From contig JAJEKB010020411.1 in assembly GCA_022393335.1 (NCBI GenBank), positions 281,777-345,776 on the forward strand: 64,000 bases of DNA, written 5' to 3'. Position numbers and translations under genes: made by a program. The DNA is from Macrotrachela quadricornifera. Taxonomy: Eukaryota > Rotifera > Eurotatoria > Philodinida > Philodinidae. Numbering within the stretch: position 1 is the stretch's first letter; each line of letters begins with the position of its first letter. The notes under the pieces were generated by a model. It saw only the letters and a program-made list of their open reading frames with translations. It had not been told where the DNA came from and did not search any database. Shown here in pieces: positions 10,139 to 21,420 of this stretch.

Positions 10139-12882
10139 ATGAAACAGTTTTTTATTACTCTCAATATCTTTCGGAAGGATGAAGACGATCCAACTGATGT
10201 TCAGCTCATCATTGATCAACGTTTGTCGACACGTTTATTTATACTTATTCTTGTCGTTATTCTATGTATTTTGGCTGCCTATTCTGCTGGTACACTCGAA
10301 AATCGGCAAGAAATCGTTCTACTACCTACCGAGAGTCAAATCGATCTTCTTAGAAAACTCTATCCCATTTCTCTCTCTTGTCCCTGTGTCAATAGTTCGA
10401 CACCATACAGTATGTTTATCTCTATAAAGCCATACTACCATCAAGTATGCTCAAGTGTCCTTCTCAATATACCATGGGCCGCGTTTACTGACAATTTGGT
10501 AGACACTATCGACATCACCTTTGCTTTGGACGCTACAGATTTTAGACATACATCTAAAAGCTTCTTTCAAATGCTCCAAACATTATGTCAATTCGCTGAG
10601 CTAACAATTAGTGATAGTCAAAATACTTTTTTACAAACACAGTTCATAAGTACAGAACTGGTCGAACAATCATTATTCGAATCAAAAGTACAGGTGTCAA
10701 TTTATGATTGGCAAACAACAACGATAAATGGATTTGTCCGCGATCAACAACTCATCCGTGTCATCATACAAGGAAATCAAATTATGGCCGGCTTCTTTTC
10801 AAATTTTAACATAATAATATTAACAAGAATTAATAATTGTTTTGACAGATTAGGTTTTCTTCTTCAACATTTTTGTTTTTTTAGTTCTTAGCAGCAAACT
10901 ATCAAGTGATCCCATTTGCTGCTCCTGTAGCAATGCAATTGCCAGCAAATTATTCGGTAGGTAATGAAGTAGGAATGACGATTTTGCATTCTTTTTATGT
11001 GCTTCCATGTAATAATAGTTCAAATAATACATTTTCTCAATCAATGATTTGATGCGTTTTCGTAGTTTCCAGGAAACTGAGATTATTCCTCGTTATTAGA
11101 AGAAAAGTCATAATGCGTACGCAAATCGAATTATTTGTGACACAGATAAGACTAAAGCGAATCTTAGATTATCTCTTCTATGTTAGAAACTGCAATTGAG
11201 TACTCGTTTCTGTATGATGTTTCTCGCAGCTCGTAAGAAACTTCTCGATGTTCATTCAGATATCGTATTGCACTCAAATCAACCGACCATTATTTTGTGT
11301 TTGTCTTTTACGATTTTCGTCCTTTTCTGATTAAAAGGAAAATATTCTTTCTTGATATTACAGCAGTTTTTAACTTAAATACGCGACTGCGGTAAAATTC
11401 TTCTCGATTTATATTTGTCAGAAAGTCATATATTTTTGCATCTGAGCAACCGATCTTGCTGATATTTTCAGAAAATATGTTCTAGATCAAAGTAGTTTGA
11501 ACTAAAGTATGAACGCAAAATATTAAAACTATCGCAGAATTATCTAAGACGAATGGTTAGAAAGTGGTTGTCTTTGCAACTTTGAACTCCTGTCCATATC
11601 TGACAGTAAAGATATTGAGCAGACCTTGAAATGTAGTTCACCATAGCTTCTATTATGTTATACCCTGCGCTATCTTCAGATGCAGCTCATCAGGGCTATT
11701 GTCTCTGTGATGGTGCATACTCTATTCTCTGTCATTCCGTCTTGTGTCACTCATATTATGCTTTCCTTTCTATTCTTTTTCTTGAATAGGTGAATTTTCC
11801 TATTGTTTAAGCGACTTATATGTAAACGTTCGTTTTCTCAAAGAGGTGTAGAGAAAAATAAACGCGATTGATCTAGATACTTTTGTTATTCTTACAAAAG
11901 AAAACAAAAATTAAAAAAAACTATTCTGTTCAGTTCTAGTAACTGTTGTTCAGTGCATCTTGGCACTAATACGAGCTTTCTACGATTCAAAATAACTGAG
12001 AAAATCATAACTTTTAAAGGAACATCAACGACAAAAGAAGTGATTCTGACAGCCTGAAAGTTGCTGTCAAACTATCAGAAAATGTGATAAATCTAATTAA
12101 CTACAATACATTAGTAAGTAGATCCTGTGACCTATTTACTCTTTTATAAAGATTAAAATCAATTTTTTTACATTGAGTGACTTTTCTCTGACGGAGTGTA
12201 GTGAAAGCCCGAACAGTTTGCTCTTTTCTGAAGAATATATACTGAAGAATTCGTAAATCATAGCATATCAGGTCATCTCTAATGTTCTTTTAATTTTAAA
12301 ATAAATGATGCAAGAAAAATGTATTTCAGATCGGACCACAATGTCTATGTGCTCTTGATCAAACATGTGCAGCGCAATCATATATAGTAAATTATAATAC
12401 CAACATTGATGTAATTTCATCGTATATTATACCGGGCATGTTTGTGGGATGCTATCCGATCAATACTGTGCTTCGTTCTACATTGGAATGTTTTTATAAT
12501 CAAACGTGCATCGACGTTATAATCTTGAATTATGGAAGCACTATCAACCGATCGGCATTTCATATTCTTAATTCATCTTTGAATACAGTAAATGAGACGG
12601 TAGTAAAAATAGTTTCTTCTCGATCTTTTCATAAACATATGACTTTAGATCGAATCCATTGTCAACCGATTAATGGTCGATAGTTGGCTGACAAATGTAA
12701 ACTTCTCAGCTTATTTCAAATCATGTGCTCCATCCTTTTGTACGTACGAGTATAGCCATCGTCACAGTTTCACTTATTTAATCACTATCATTCTCGGCAT
12801 CATCGGTGGACTTACAACAGGATTACGATTTCTCGTTCCCATCTTAGTCAAACTTTATCGAAGAGCGAGAGGAAGTAAGTAA
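10139..12882 (+). CDS. Two-TM cysteine-rich protein, paralogue 2 (multi-exon)
   Basis: Same family as the genes at 6445 and 13167, but split by introns. Exon 1 carries the N-terminal span and the CPCVNSSTPYSMF, YHQVCSS and DFRHTSKSFFQMLQTLC blocks. A short exon follows the acceptor at about 10888. A 1373-nt GT-AG intron (10957-12329) joins it in phase 0 to the exon carrying CLCALDQTC and the CYPINTVLRSTLECFYNQ block. A second, 49-nt GT-AG intron (12600-12648) restores the frame to NRLMVDSW and the C-terminal CAPSFCTYEY motif, span and basic tail. The first intron has a clear acceptor (TTTTTTTAG) but I find no GT donor after codons for IMAGFF, so the gene may be damaged there. An upstream in-frame ATG at 10064 would add 25 residues; 10139 fits the paralogues better. 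Paralogues 1 and 3 lack all these introns. Confidence 0.7.
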
Positions 12883-13166
12883 TCATTGAGGAATACGCTT
12901 AAACAATTTGTTTTTAAATTTTTCCAAAGTTTTCTTTTCTATGACCTGTCTACAAATCCTGAAAATCGAAATTTCCGTTCTCTTTTGACTAATGCATGAA
13001 CTATTCTAGCTGGCTGAAGTAGAAAATACTTCTTTAATTGATCAACTATCGCTTAGAAATAGAATTTATAATTATTTAATTAGTTTAATAAGATCTTTCA
13101 TTGTGTTCTTTTTCCAAGAGGTTTAAAATGTAAGTTTCGGTTTTAACAGGAATCAACATAGCACGT

Positions 13167-14453
13167 ATGACATTTCGTCAACGAATTCGAAAGTTCATTG
13201 TTACACACAATATATTCTTCAAAATCAATTCAAATGACCTTCAGCTACGACTCCAACGTCAAATGACACGATTGTACTATATTGTTTTCATAACGACGCT
13301 CGTCGTTTTTTTTTCCTTAATAGCCCTTCCGTCGCACAGAATGATAGGAGTAGTGTTGTCACCTTCTTTTGATAATTATCAGCGTCTTTATTCGACCAGG
13401 AATCTTCAATGTTCTTGTTCACATTTATCCATTCCCTACTCGTCATTTCTGGCATTGAAACTGCCCACTTATCATCAAGTGTGCTCATCGGACTTTGTTT
13501 CACAAAAATGGATTTCATTGATGTTTTCGTCGAACATTAACCAATATATGTATGATGCGACTGCTCAATATACATGGCCGTATTATCTTATAACCCTATA
13601 TCCTCCCACAGACTTTCGCTCGATTGCCACCTATCAATTTCAACTTCTGGCTGGATTATGTCAATTATCAAATTCAACTATCAATACTGCATTAGAACAC
13701 TTGTCAACGCAAAACTTTGTCAATGCTTTTCTCCTTTCTCCACTTGATTTTGACAATCAAATAATTTCACTTTTTGATCAATTAAAACAAACTACTGCCA
13801 CCACATTTGTTACTAGCCTTCGTCTGATTCGAGCGTATATACACAGCAACGCTCTTTTCACTATTTCAGCAAGCAACTGGAAATTTGATCCTGGTAATAT
13901 AACACCTTATGCGATTATCTATACTAAACCCGTTGTCTATGATACACCTACGGCAAGTTGCTCTTGTGCTGTCACACCACTCTGTGTGCAACCAGCTCGA
14001 ATTGACTATAACGTCACTCTTCCTGGCTTGATGGTCGGTTGTTATCCACTCGAAGCTCTTCTTCAATCAACCCTTGAGCTTTTATACAACCAGACACTTA
14101 TCGACTTTATAGCAAACAACAGCAGTACCAGATACACAGCCCTGCCAAAAACAACAACTCGATTCGAGTCAAATACAACAACAGTCGAATCAATATTGTC
14201 TCAACTTATGGTAGAACAATGGGGAACAGCAATAAACTTGACATCTTATGAGAGTTACTATATGCAATGCTCACCATCGACGTGCACATATACATATACT
14301 AGTCGACAAGATTTACTTGTCACTATTACTAGTTTGATCGGATTTGCTGGAGGTTTGTCCATTGGGTTAAAAATGATTTTGCAATTTATTGTCAAGCTTA
14401 TTCAGCTGGTACAGCTACGACAACTTCAAATGCGTATAACTGTTTCACAATGA
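13167..14453 (+). CDS. Two-TM cysteine-rich protein, paralogue 3
   Basis: A 428-residue single-exon protein. It has a first hydrophobic span (about residues 33-55), an ectodomain with CSCSHLSIPYSSF, YHQVCSSDFVSQKW, DFRSIATYQFQLLAGLC, CSCAVTPLC and GLMVGCYPLEALLQSTLE, then CSPSTCTYTY before the second span (about 377-408) and a short basic, Gln-rich tail. Numerous N-x-S/T sequons support an extracellular loop. It lies less than 300 bp downstream of paralogue 2 on the same strand, the arrangement expected from tandem duplication. The ATG is 17 bases after a strong 3' splice-site-like sequence (GGTTTTAACAG at about 13138-13149), which could mark a 5'-UTR intron or a spliced-leader trans-splice site. 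Function unknown. Confidence 0.85.
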   Translation: MTFRQRIRKFIVTHNIFFKINSNDLQLRLQRQMTRLYYIVFITTLVVFFSLIALPSHRMIGVVLSPSFDNYQRLYSTRNLQCSCSHLSIPYSSFLALKLPTYHQVCSSDFVSQKWISLMFSSNINQYMYDATAQYTWPYYLITLYPPTDFRSIATYQFQLLAGLCQLSNSTINTALEHLSTQNFVNAFLLSPLDFDNQIISLFDQLKQTTATTFVTSLRLIRAYIHSNALFTISASNWKFDPGNITPYAIIYTKPVVYDTPTASCSCAVTPLCVQPARIDYNVTLPGLMVGCYPLEALLQSTLELLYNQTLIDFIANNSSTRYTALPKTTTRFESNTTTVESILSQLMVEQWGTAINLTSYESYYMQCSPSTCTYTYTSRQDLLVTITSLIGFAGGLSIGLKMILQFIVKLIQLVQLRQLQMRITVSQ

Positions 14454-15611
14454 AACTAATCATGACAATGTCGGAAAAGAATTCTCTCATTTATTGAAGA
14501 AGATCGAAACAAAGTCAATAATATCAAGACGGAAACAGAAAACAGACTGCTTTTGTTTCGAAAAATAGTTTATTTTTGCTTTATTTGTTGTAACGTTCTT
14601 ATAAGACTTGTAAGTAGACATGTTAGTTGATCCATTTTTCTGAATCTGCAGTAGAAGTTCATATGGAAACTGCGACTTTTGACAGTGGCTCACATGTTTA
14701 ATTATAAGCTATAATCTAGAAAGTCACATTTCAATTTTTCATATTTACTCATGCATAAGAGTGATGCTTTTAACTTTACTTAATAAAGAATCTTACTAGT
14801 TCGAATGAATTGCTAATATTTATTAACAATGTTCGAGCAATTTTACTTCCAACAAACTTAAATATTCTAAATAATAAGATCAGAAAAATACTAAATAAAT
14901 TTTCGACGATTTAGAATATTAAATGGTAAATCCATTCAAAAAATGCTACTGAAACTATCCATTTGTTTCGGCTTAGAAAAGACCAGAATTTATTAAGAAA
15001 TGTTCAGTGACAAAATAAACATATATTAATCATATGTTCTTATAACAATCCCACAATTACTAAACATCGCCTCGTACTTGATTTGCTTGTTTTGAAAAAT
15101 CCTAAAATGATTTTCACATTCATTTTATTTTCAGACACAAGATCATACTTTTAATAAAGCTAATATCAAATTCTAATTCCATTTTTTATAATTATCCATT
15201 TGGAATATATATGTAAAACAAGAAATCAATTTCCACTAGTTCTTTTCTTCTCTAATTCTTACAGAACCGTTAAGTGGTGATAATGATGTTCGATGATTTA
15301 TTTCTGCTTTAACAAATATTGTGGTAATCTTTAATAACCATTAAGATCTTGAACATAATCAATCAAGCGTACTAATTTAAATCAATGTGTACACTGTTTA
15401 AATTCAGAAACTACATTTATATTAAGCATAGGGGTGACACTTTAACTTTTTCTTTAAAGTTAAAGTTAAAGTGTCACTCTTGAATAAACATTGCTTCTTT
15501 TGCCCAAACTATTAAAACAAATATAATAAAACATTAAATCATTTAAAAAACCAATATTTTCGTTTATAATTTTACTGAAGAAAAACTTTTTAAGGAAATT
15601 ACCTTGCTTAA
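14454..15611. other. Intergenic, no supported gene; one short palindrome
   Basis: AT-rich sequence with only short, domainless frames. It contains the perfect-armed palindrome described separately at 15434-15477. The TTAA at 15608-15611 abuts the next transposon. Confidence 0.5.
15434..15477. repeat. Short palindrome, possibly a solo MITE end-pair
   Basis: GTGACACTTTAAC at the left and GTTAAAGTGTCAC at the right are exact reverse complements, separated by a short TTTAAAG-rich loop. The preceding bases read TAGGGGTGACACTTTAAC. This resembles the TAGGGGTGGGACTTTACTTT end that starts near 63955, so it may be an extreme internal-deletion derivative of the same MITE family. Confidence 0.5.
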
Positions 15612-16162
15612 GGGGGGGATCGGGGCTAGCCAAATGCTCTTTTAATAGGCTCATTAGATAGAGCAAAGTTTTTTACATATACTCTGAAAGTTTTACATCT
15701 TTTGGTTCAAATTTGACCGAGTTATGAGATATCAGAAAACCTAGGTTTTAGTCAAAAATGGGTCTTGAAGTTGGCCCCATGTTTCTCAAATTGTGACCAC
15801 AAAATAAAAAAAAAATATAACTATTTTTATATCAAAAGATAGAGAAAAAATTTCTCTATCGACTGCAAATATATTCAAAATGATAACGAAAACTTTCTGT
15901 AATATTTATGGTTCAAACACTGCATAAATTTGTCATATTTTTCATGTTCCAATCACTTTCAGTCGTGTTTTTAGGATTATATTCCTATGAAAAAGTTTTT
16001 TATTACTAACCATTCGATAGAGAATTTCAAGCGCTACAACTTTGCTATTGATCATTGTTCGGAACATATAAATTTTTAAAAAATCATGAAACTTGAAAAA
16101 TTTTATTACAAATATAAAGGACTCACAGAATTTTAATTTATTCTGTTCAAATAATCATAAAT
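15612..16162. repeat. Left TIR of the Mutator-like element
   Basis: Pairs with 19303-19855 in inverted orientation with only a few differences over about 550 bp. An example block is the TTCCAATCACTTTCAGTCG region near 15948, found complemented near 19515. Homology ends sharply after AATCATAAAT. Confidence 0.9.
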
Positions 16163-16409
16163 TATGTTGTATTCATATTCTAGTCAAGGAGCGATGACAA
16201 ATGTCGTCTATGAGCCGTTTCATCCAACTGTAATGCATATAGAATAGTAGCATTAGTTTTAAGATAAAAGAAAATAAGTCAAGTTGAGAAATAATACTTA
16301 TTCATTTATTTCATATATAAAATATTCAGAGTTTAATTTGACAATATAATAAAAAATAACCTATTTCCTCAAAATCCACCTGATACATAATCCATTTGTT
16401 CATCTTCGA

Positions 16410-19039
16410 TTATCTGTGATTGGAATCATTGCTGTTGTTTTTGTGTTTTGATTGCGTCTTTTTGTTGTATGTTGTGATGAGCTTTCTCGACACGCTTGTT
16501 GTCTTTGTCAAGAAGCGTACTTCATATCTCCTCTGTGATAGATATTCCAATTTCATCGAAAAACTTAACCAATCCAGAACGGCCATGGTTGAAGAAGATA
16601 GACGCAATGGCTGCTGCCCCTCTGACAAACTAAAACCATGAATTTTGGTCTTAGGCAATATTGACCACAAAATCGAGTTTATACTTTCATTAGCATTTTG
16701 TGTAGAACCTCGAAGGCAACGTTGTAATAGTAATGGATCAGTTAATTTATCTGTCATAGGTATCAATATATCGAGAAACACCTATGGAACATTAGAAGAG
16801 TTTCAAAATATATAAAAAAAAATGTCAGTTACTCTTACCGTATCAAGTCGTTTTGCATCTTTAATTGAATCTGTTTTTTCTGTTATAGGAACATGTTTAT
16901 CACGTTGATAAGAGCACCAAGACTCTCGTCCAGTAGGACAAAATAAATGTTGAAGTGCACGATCAGGTTGTTTTATATTGTGGAAGAAGGATGCACGACA
17001 ATTTTTTACCATGAGTGCTACTGCATTATCTTCATCCATATCTAGAAAATAATCTAAATTTATCAATATACAAAAATAATCCATATACCTTTAACTAATT
17101 GACTACTCAACCGAATCGCCAAACCATAAGATTCCGATAACTTTTGCTCCATACTTTTGGTCATTCGACCTATACTACCACCATAAGGTTTACCATCAGC
17201 TAGACGTCGTCGTCGACGTGTTTTAGTATTTGATGATGAAACACGTGTTTGCTGTTTTGTTGTTGTTGAATGTTTCTCATGTACTTCTTCAAAACATGTG
17301 TGTCTATTTTTCAATGTCTTTAAATAATTAGAAACTCGCTTCTTCACGTGATTTATACAATCTTCTTTTCTTACAATACAACTCTTATATTCATCTGATG
17401 AAAGAAACGAACTAGAAATACAGTTGTCAATATATTTATCTTCAACTAACAAACCTGTAGTTATCAAATTTTCAGCAGATATTGAATGTGGACGATTATT
17501 GAGTAACATATTAGCATAGATGTGTTTAACACCTTCGTAAGCACTAGAATCACCATTGCTAATCATATTGATATATCGAACTCCTAAATATTAATGTTTT
17601 AACGNNNNNNNNNNNNNNNNNNNNNNNNNNNNNNNNNNNNNNNNNNNNNNNNNNNNNNNNNNNNNNNNNNNNNNNNNNNNNNNNNNNNNNNNNNNNNNNN
17701 NNNNNNNNNNNNNNNNNNNNNNNNNNNNNNNNNNNNNNNNNNNNNNNNNNNNNNNNNNNNNNNNNNNNNNNNNNNNNNNNNNNNNNNNNNNNNNNNNNNN
17801 NNNNNNNNNNNNNNNNNNNNNNNNNNNNNNNNNNNNNNNNNNNNNNNNNNNNNNNNNNNNNNNNNNNNNNNNNNNNNNNNNNNNNNNNNNNNNNNNNNNN
17901 NNNNNNNNNNNNNNNNNNNNNNNNNNNNNNNNNNNNNNNNNNNNNNNNNNNNNNNNNNNNNNNNNNNNNNNNNNNNNNNNNNNNNNNNNNNNNNNNNNNN
18001 NNNNTCCGTTCTGCTCCCCAATAGTTATGACCTTATCCGACAGGGTCCTTTGTATTAGCATATGACACATATTAAAGCTCTTACCCATTTTTTAAAACTG
18101 AGCAGATGTTAATGTACGTTTTTTTCCTTCACACGTTTCACAACGTGTGCTTAGAGTCTCAAAATCCAAACAGAATCCTGTATCAGCATCAATTAGAAAA
18201 ACAACACCATACATTAATTGATGTCCCCTTTTTTTCCAAGTACCATCGAGAGACACCGTAAGATTTAAAATTGTTTTGGAATCACTCTGTAAATCATCAC
18301 GAATCTTATTGATTAACATCAAGAAGTCTGCATCAGTAAAATCGAATAATTGATCATATCTAAATGAAACTGTATAATATAGAGTAAAAAGATTAAACTA
18401 CTTACAAATTATGAACTTGTTGGTAAAAAGTTGAACGGTGTGGCATACCAATTCCTAATAATGCAAGTACAAATTGAGTAGTGTCATAACCAGTTCTACT
18501 TATTGCACTTGCTGCATATAAATGTTGATTAGGTTCTGGAATTTGACGTGAAGATTGAGCAGGAAAGTTGGGCAAGTCTGTCATTTTATTACAAATAGAA
18601 CACTTCAGTCCATTTTTGTGAAATAATCCAAAGCTTTTTCCACTATCAATAATCAACTCAAGTCGACCACCAGGACATATATGAGCTTTATTAATACATT
18701 CTTTCAAATGATTCACATCGAAAATTTGACTTAATCGTTCGGTAACTTCATGAACTGAAGCACTATAAAAGATCGAAGCTTGAATATTATTATTAAAAAA
18801 AGTATATCTTACCTTTCAATCGATAATCGTATCTTTTCAAAACTACGTGAAGTAAAATTTCCATTAGAAATTATTTTTGTGTTGGAGTTGGTTGATGAGT
18901 ATGTCTCATCAATTGAGTTCATTGGTATTATTTGATCAGAACTTGTTGAAATGAATGATGATCGAAGAACTCGATCAGACATTCGAATAGGAGAAGATTT
19001 ATCAAAATATTCATCATTAAAACTTTCATCAGAAGTCAT
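16410..19039 (-). pseudogene. Decayed Mutator-like transposase (PF20700-like)
   Basis: Read from 19039 down to about 16410, successive exons joined by short GT-AG introns carry the blocks I associate with the animal Mutator-like transposase domain. In order these are CSICNKM with SRTGYDTTQF, then VSLDGTWKKRGHQ with YGVVFLIDADTG and CETCEG, then (after the 400-N gap) SNGDSSAYEGVK with KEDCINHVKKRVSNYLKTLK and GRMTKSMEQKLSESYGLAIR, CPTGRESWCSYQRDK, and RCLRGSTQNANESINSILW. Plausible introns lie near 18770-18815, 18362-18410, 17038-17085 and 16785-16840. Lesions are an in-frame TAA after the exon ending TSAQF (about 18090), a frameshift in the last exon after KIHGF (about 16630) and a TGA further on in the shifted frame. 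Family assignment is from motif recall; some lesions could be sequencing errors. Confidence 0.75.
17605..18004. other. 400-N assembly gap inside the transposase
   Basis: A run of exactly 400 N falls between two transposase exons, so part of the gene's middle is missing from the assembly. Reading frames drawn across it are meaningless. Confidence 0.99.
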
Positions 19040-19302
19040 TCTTTTTTTTTAATAGCAGTTAGCAAACAAATTAACGTTTAATTATAACGATCTACCTTAT
19101 TATCTTGTTCTTTGTATTCAATTTATTACTGTATTGATAATAATAATAATAATCCGATTTTTTTATCAAATTGAAAAATAAATTTATTTCAGTTTTATCA
19201 TAGATGTATGAGAATGAACAATTTCAATAATAGAACATAACAGATGTCACTTGTGACTATACTTCTTTTTCTCTATTTTTATCAATGATCAGTTCAGTAC
19301 GT

Positions 19303-19855
19303 ATTTATGATTATTTGAACAGAATAAATTAAAATTCTGTGAGTCCTTTATATTTGTAATAAAATTTTTCAAGTTTCATGATTTTTTAAAAATTTATATG
19401 TTCCGAACAATGATCAATAGCAAAGTTGTAGCGCTTGAAATTCTCTATCGAATGGTTAGTAATAAAAAACTTTTTCATAGGAATATAATCCTAAAAACAC
19501 GACTGAAAGTGATTGGAACATGAAAAACATGACAAATTTATGCAGTGTTTGAACCATAAATATTACAGAAAGTTTTCGTTATCATTTTGAATATATTTGC
19601 AGTCGATAGAGAAATTTTTTCTCTATCTTTTGATATAAAAATAGTTATATTTTTTTTTATTTTGTGGTCACAATTTGAGAAACATGGGGCCAACTTCAAG
19701 ACCCATTTTTGACTAAAACCTAGGTTTTCTGATATCTCATAACTCGGTCAAATTTGAACCAAAAGATGTAAAACTTTCAGAGTATATGTAAAAAACTTTG
19801 CTCTATTTAATGAGCCTATTAAAAGAGCATTTGGCTAGCCACGACCCCCCCCCCC
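19303..19855. repeat. Right TIR of the Mutator-like element
   Basis: Near-perfect inverted copy of 15612-16162. It ends in GGCTAGCCACGAC followed by a C-run and then TAAAT. Confidence 0.9.
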
Positions 19856-19856
19856 T

Positions 19857-21144
19857 AAATATTCAAATGAAATCCGAAACAAATATCGTGCAACTGAAAG
19901 TAGGGAAACTGTGACTCGTCCTTTAGTTATAAGGCTAAAATTTGGGAAAAACGTTTCTTCTACCTCACTAAGACTGTATAAAATACATTTACAATGTTTT
20001 AATTATGCATTTAGCTCAAAATGGACTACTCCCTGGCAAAAAATATGGGTCACTGTGGGTGATTGTATGTTTAAAAAATCAATGTTCATGGGAGACCGTT
20101 TTTATATTTCACTTTTTTGGCTCATTGTGGGATCAGCTCGTCGAGCTCTATCTACCTACGATGTCGGTTTTCGATTCGTGGCTCATTGTGGATCATCTTG
20201 TGTTTTACAAACACCCAAAGAAACGAACGTTGAACACATGGTTATACAGCAAATATTTTTTTCTTCCTCTCCAATTTTCTGGTATATACATATATATATA
20301 TATACATATATATGCGATCATACGCACATGAGATAAGTGGATTTAGTTTGAAAGAAGGAAAGAAATATGTAGATTATTATTTTCCAGTTAGAGTTTATTT
20401 TTTACTTATCAGAGACAACAATGGAAGATCTCATTTTTGGCGTTATCTTCATAGAAGACAATAGCTATTGATTGATTAGTTTAAATTGAGCAGATATTTA
20501 TTAAAATATATTGTACCTATGTGAAAAATACTATAGATGCTGAATAGTTACTAACACTTCTGTTTCTCATCAAAAATATAATATTTACAATAATTTTTTC
20601 AAAAAAGACTGTCTAATTGCTTAACATTGTGTGCCATGTTTTGGATCGACGTAGAATCTTTTTCTTGTAAAATTTTTTTTTATCATTTTGTGGAAGAGAA
20701 AAAGTTGTACAACATATGTGAAATTCAGCGTGAGGTCTTTTAAAATGACTGAATGGCAGCTAATATTCTGAAAATTGTCAATCTTAGACAATATTTGAGA
20801 AATAACTCTCGATCACCACATTGAAACATACTCTGTATATAGGTAGTTTTGTTCAGCTTTCAATGCTCTATCTTTTGGTATATTACACGAAGAGTTTCAT
20901 TAACTTAATGTTATCTAAAAAATCTCCACTTTTTACGAACAATTTTTCGTAATATTTTTCAAATATCATCGTGAGCGTTCGATAGTAAAATCAAGCTAAC
21001 TTTTCGCCAGATCATCCAAATGCGCTAAAAATTTGGATTTGGGGATTTTCAGTGATGCTGAACACGATGAGAATATTAAATCGAAATTTTTTTTTTGACG
21101 AGTGCTTCGATTTCTTGATAGCCTCGTGTAGGCTCTCCTAAGTA
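19857..21144. other. Intergenic, no supported gene
   Basis: The frame at 19911-20336 has no domain and reads through a TA-rich microsatellite (about 20283-20312). Around 20030-20205 a CTCATTGTGGG-like word recurs three times. Nothing else is recognised. Confidence 0.45.
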
Positions 21145-21420
21145 CCTACCTATCTATCTATCTATCTATCGACCTACATATCGATCTATCTATTTATCTA
21201 TCTGTCTACCAACCTACATATTTATCCATCTATCTAAGAAAAGAAACTCCCTAGGGAGTCCCTGTACAGTGACTCCCTGGGAAGTTTTTAACTTACTCCA
21301 TAATCCCTAAAAATGGAGGATTCTCCAGGGAGTCACCAAGCGAATCCTCGGGGAGTTCCCGTACTTCAGGGATTCCCTGGGAACTCACTGGGAACTTTAC
21401 GAGGGAGAATGGACTAGGGA
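21145..21420. repeat. CTAT microsatellite followed by GGGAGTCC-rich inverted words
   Basis: From 21145 to about 21235 the sequence is an imperfect (CTAT)n/(ACCTA) array. From 21245 to 21420 the words CTCCCTGGGAA and GGGAGTCC alternate in both orientations several times, giving potential for multiple small hairpins. The array directly abuts the left end of the next transposon. Confidence 0.7.

Larger units (their letters stand above)
15612..19855. mobile_element. Mutator-like DNA transposon with ~550-bp TIRs
   Basis: Bases 15612-16162 are repeated almost perfectly in inverted orientation at 19303-19855. They begin with a run of G followed by GGGGCTAGCCAAATGCTCTT and end with the complementary C-run. 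The left end abuts TTAA (15608-15611) and the right end TAAA (19856-19859), which could be a TTAA target duplication with one change; this is suggestive only. Between the repeats lies a multi-exon transposase on the minus strand, interrupted by a 400-N gap. Very long TIRs are usual for Mutator-like elements. The TTAA-like flank would instead fit Kolobok-type elements, so the superfamily stays open. Confidence 0.85.

Noticed and set aside
6445..14453. DEG/ENaC channel assignment for the two-TM family
   Set aside because: Topology and a Gly-rich second span are similar, but characteristic DEG/ENaC motifs were not visible, so only the topology is reported.
17591..18088. Open frames spanning the N gap
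   Set aside because: Most of the translation is unknown bases; frames across the 400-N gap have no meaning.
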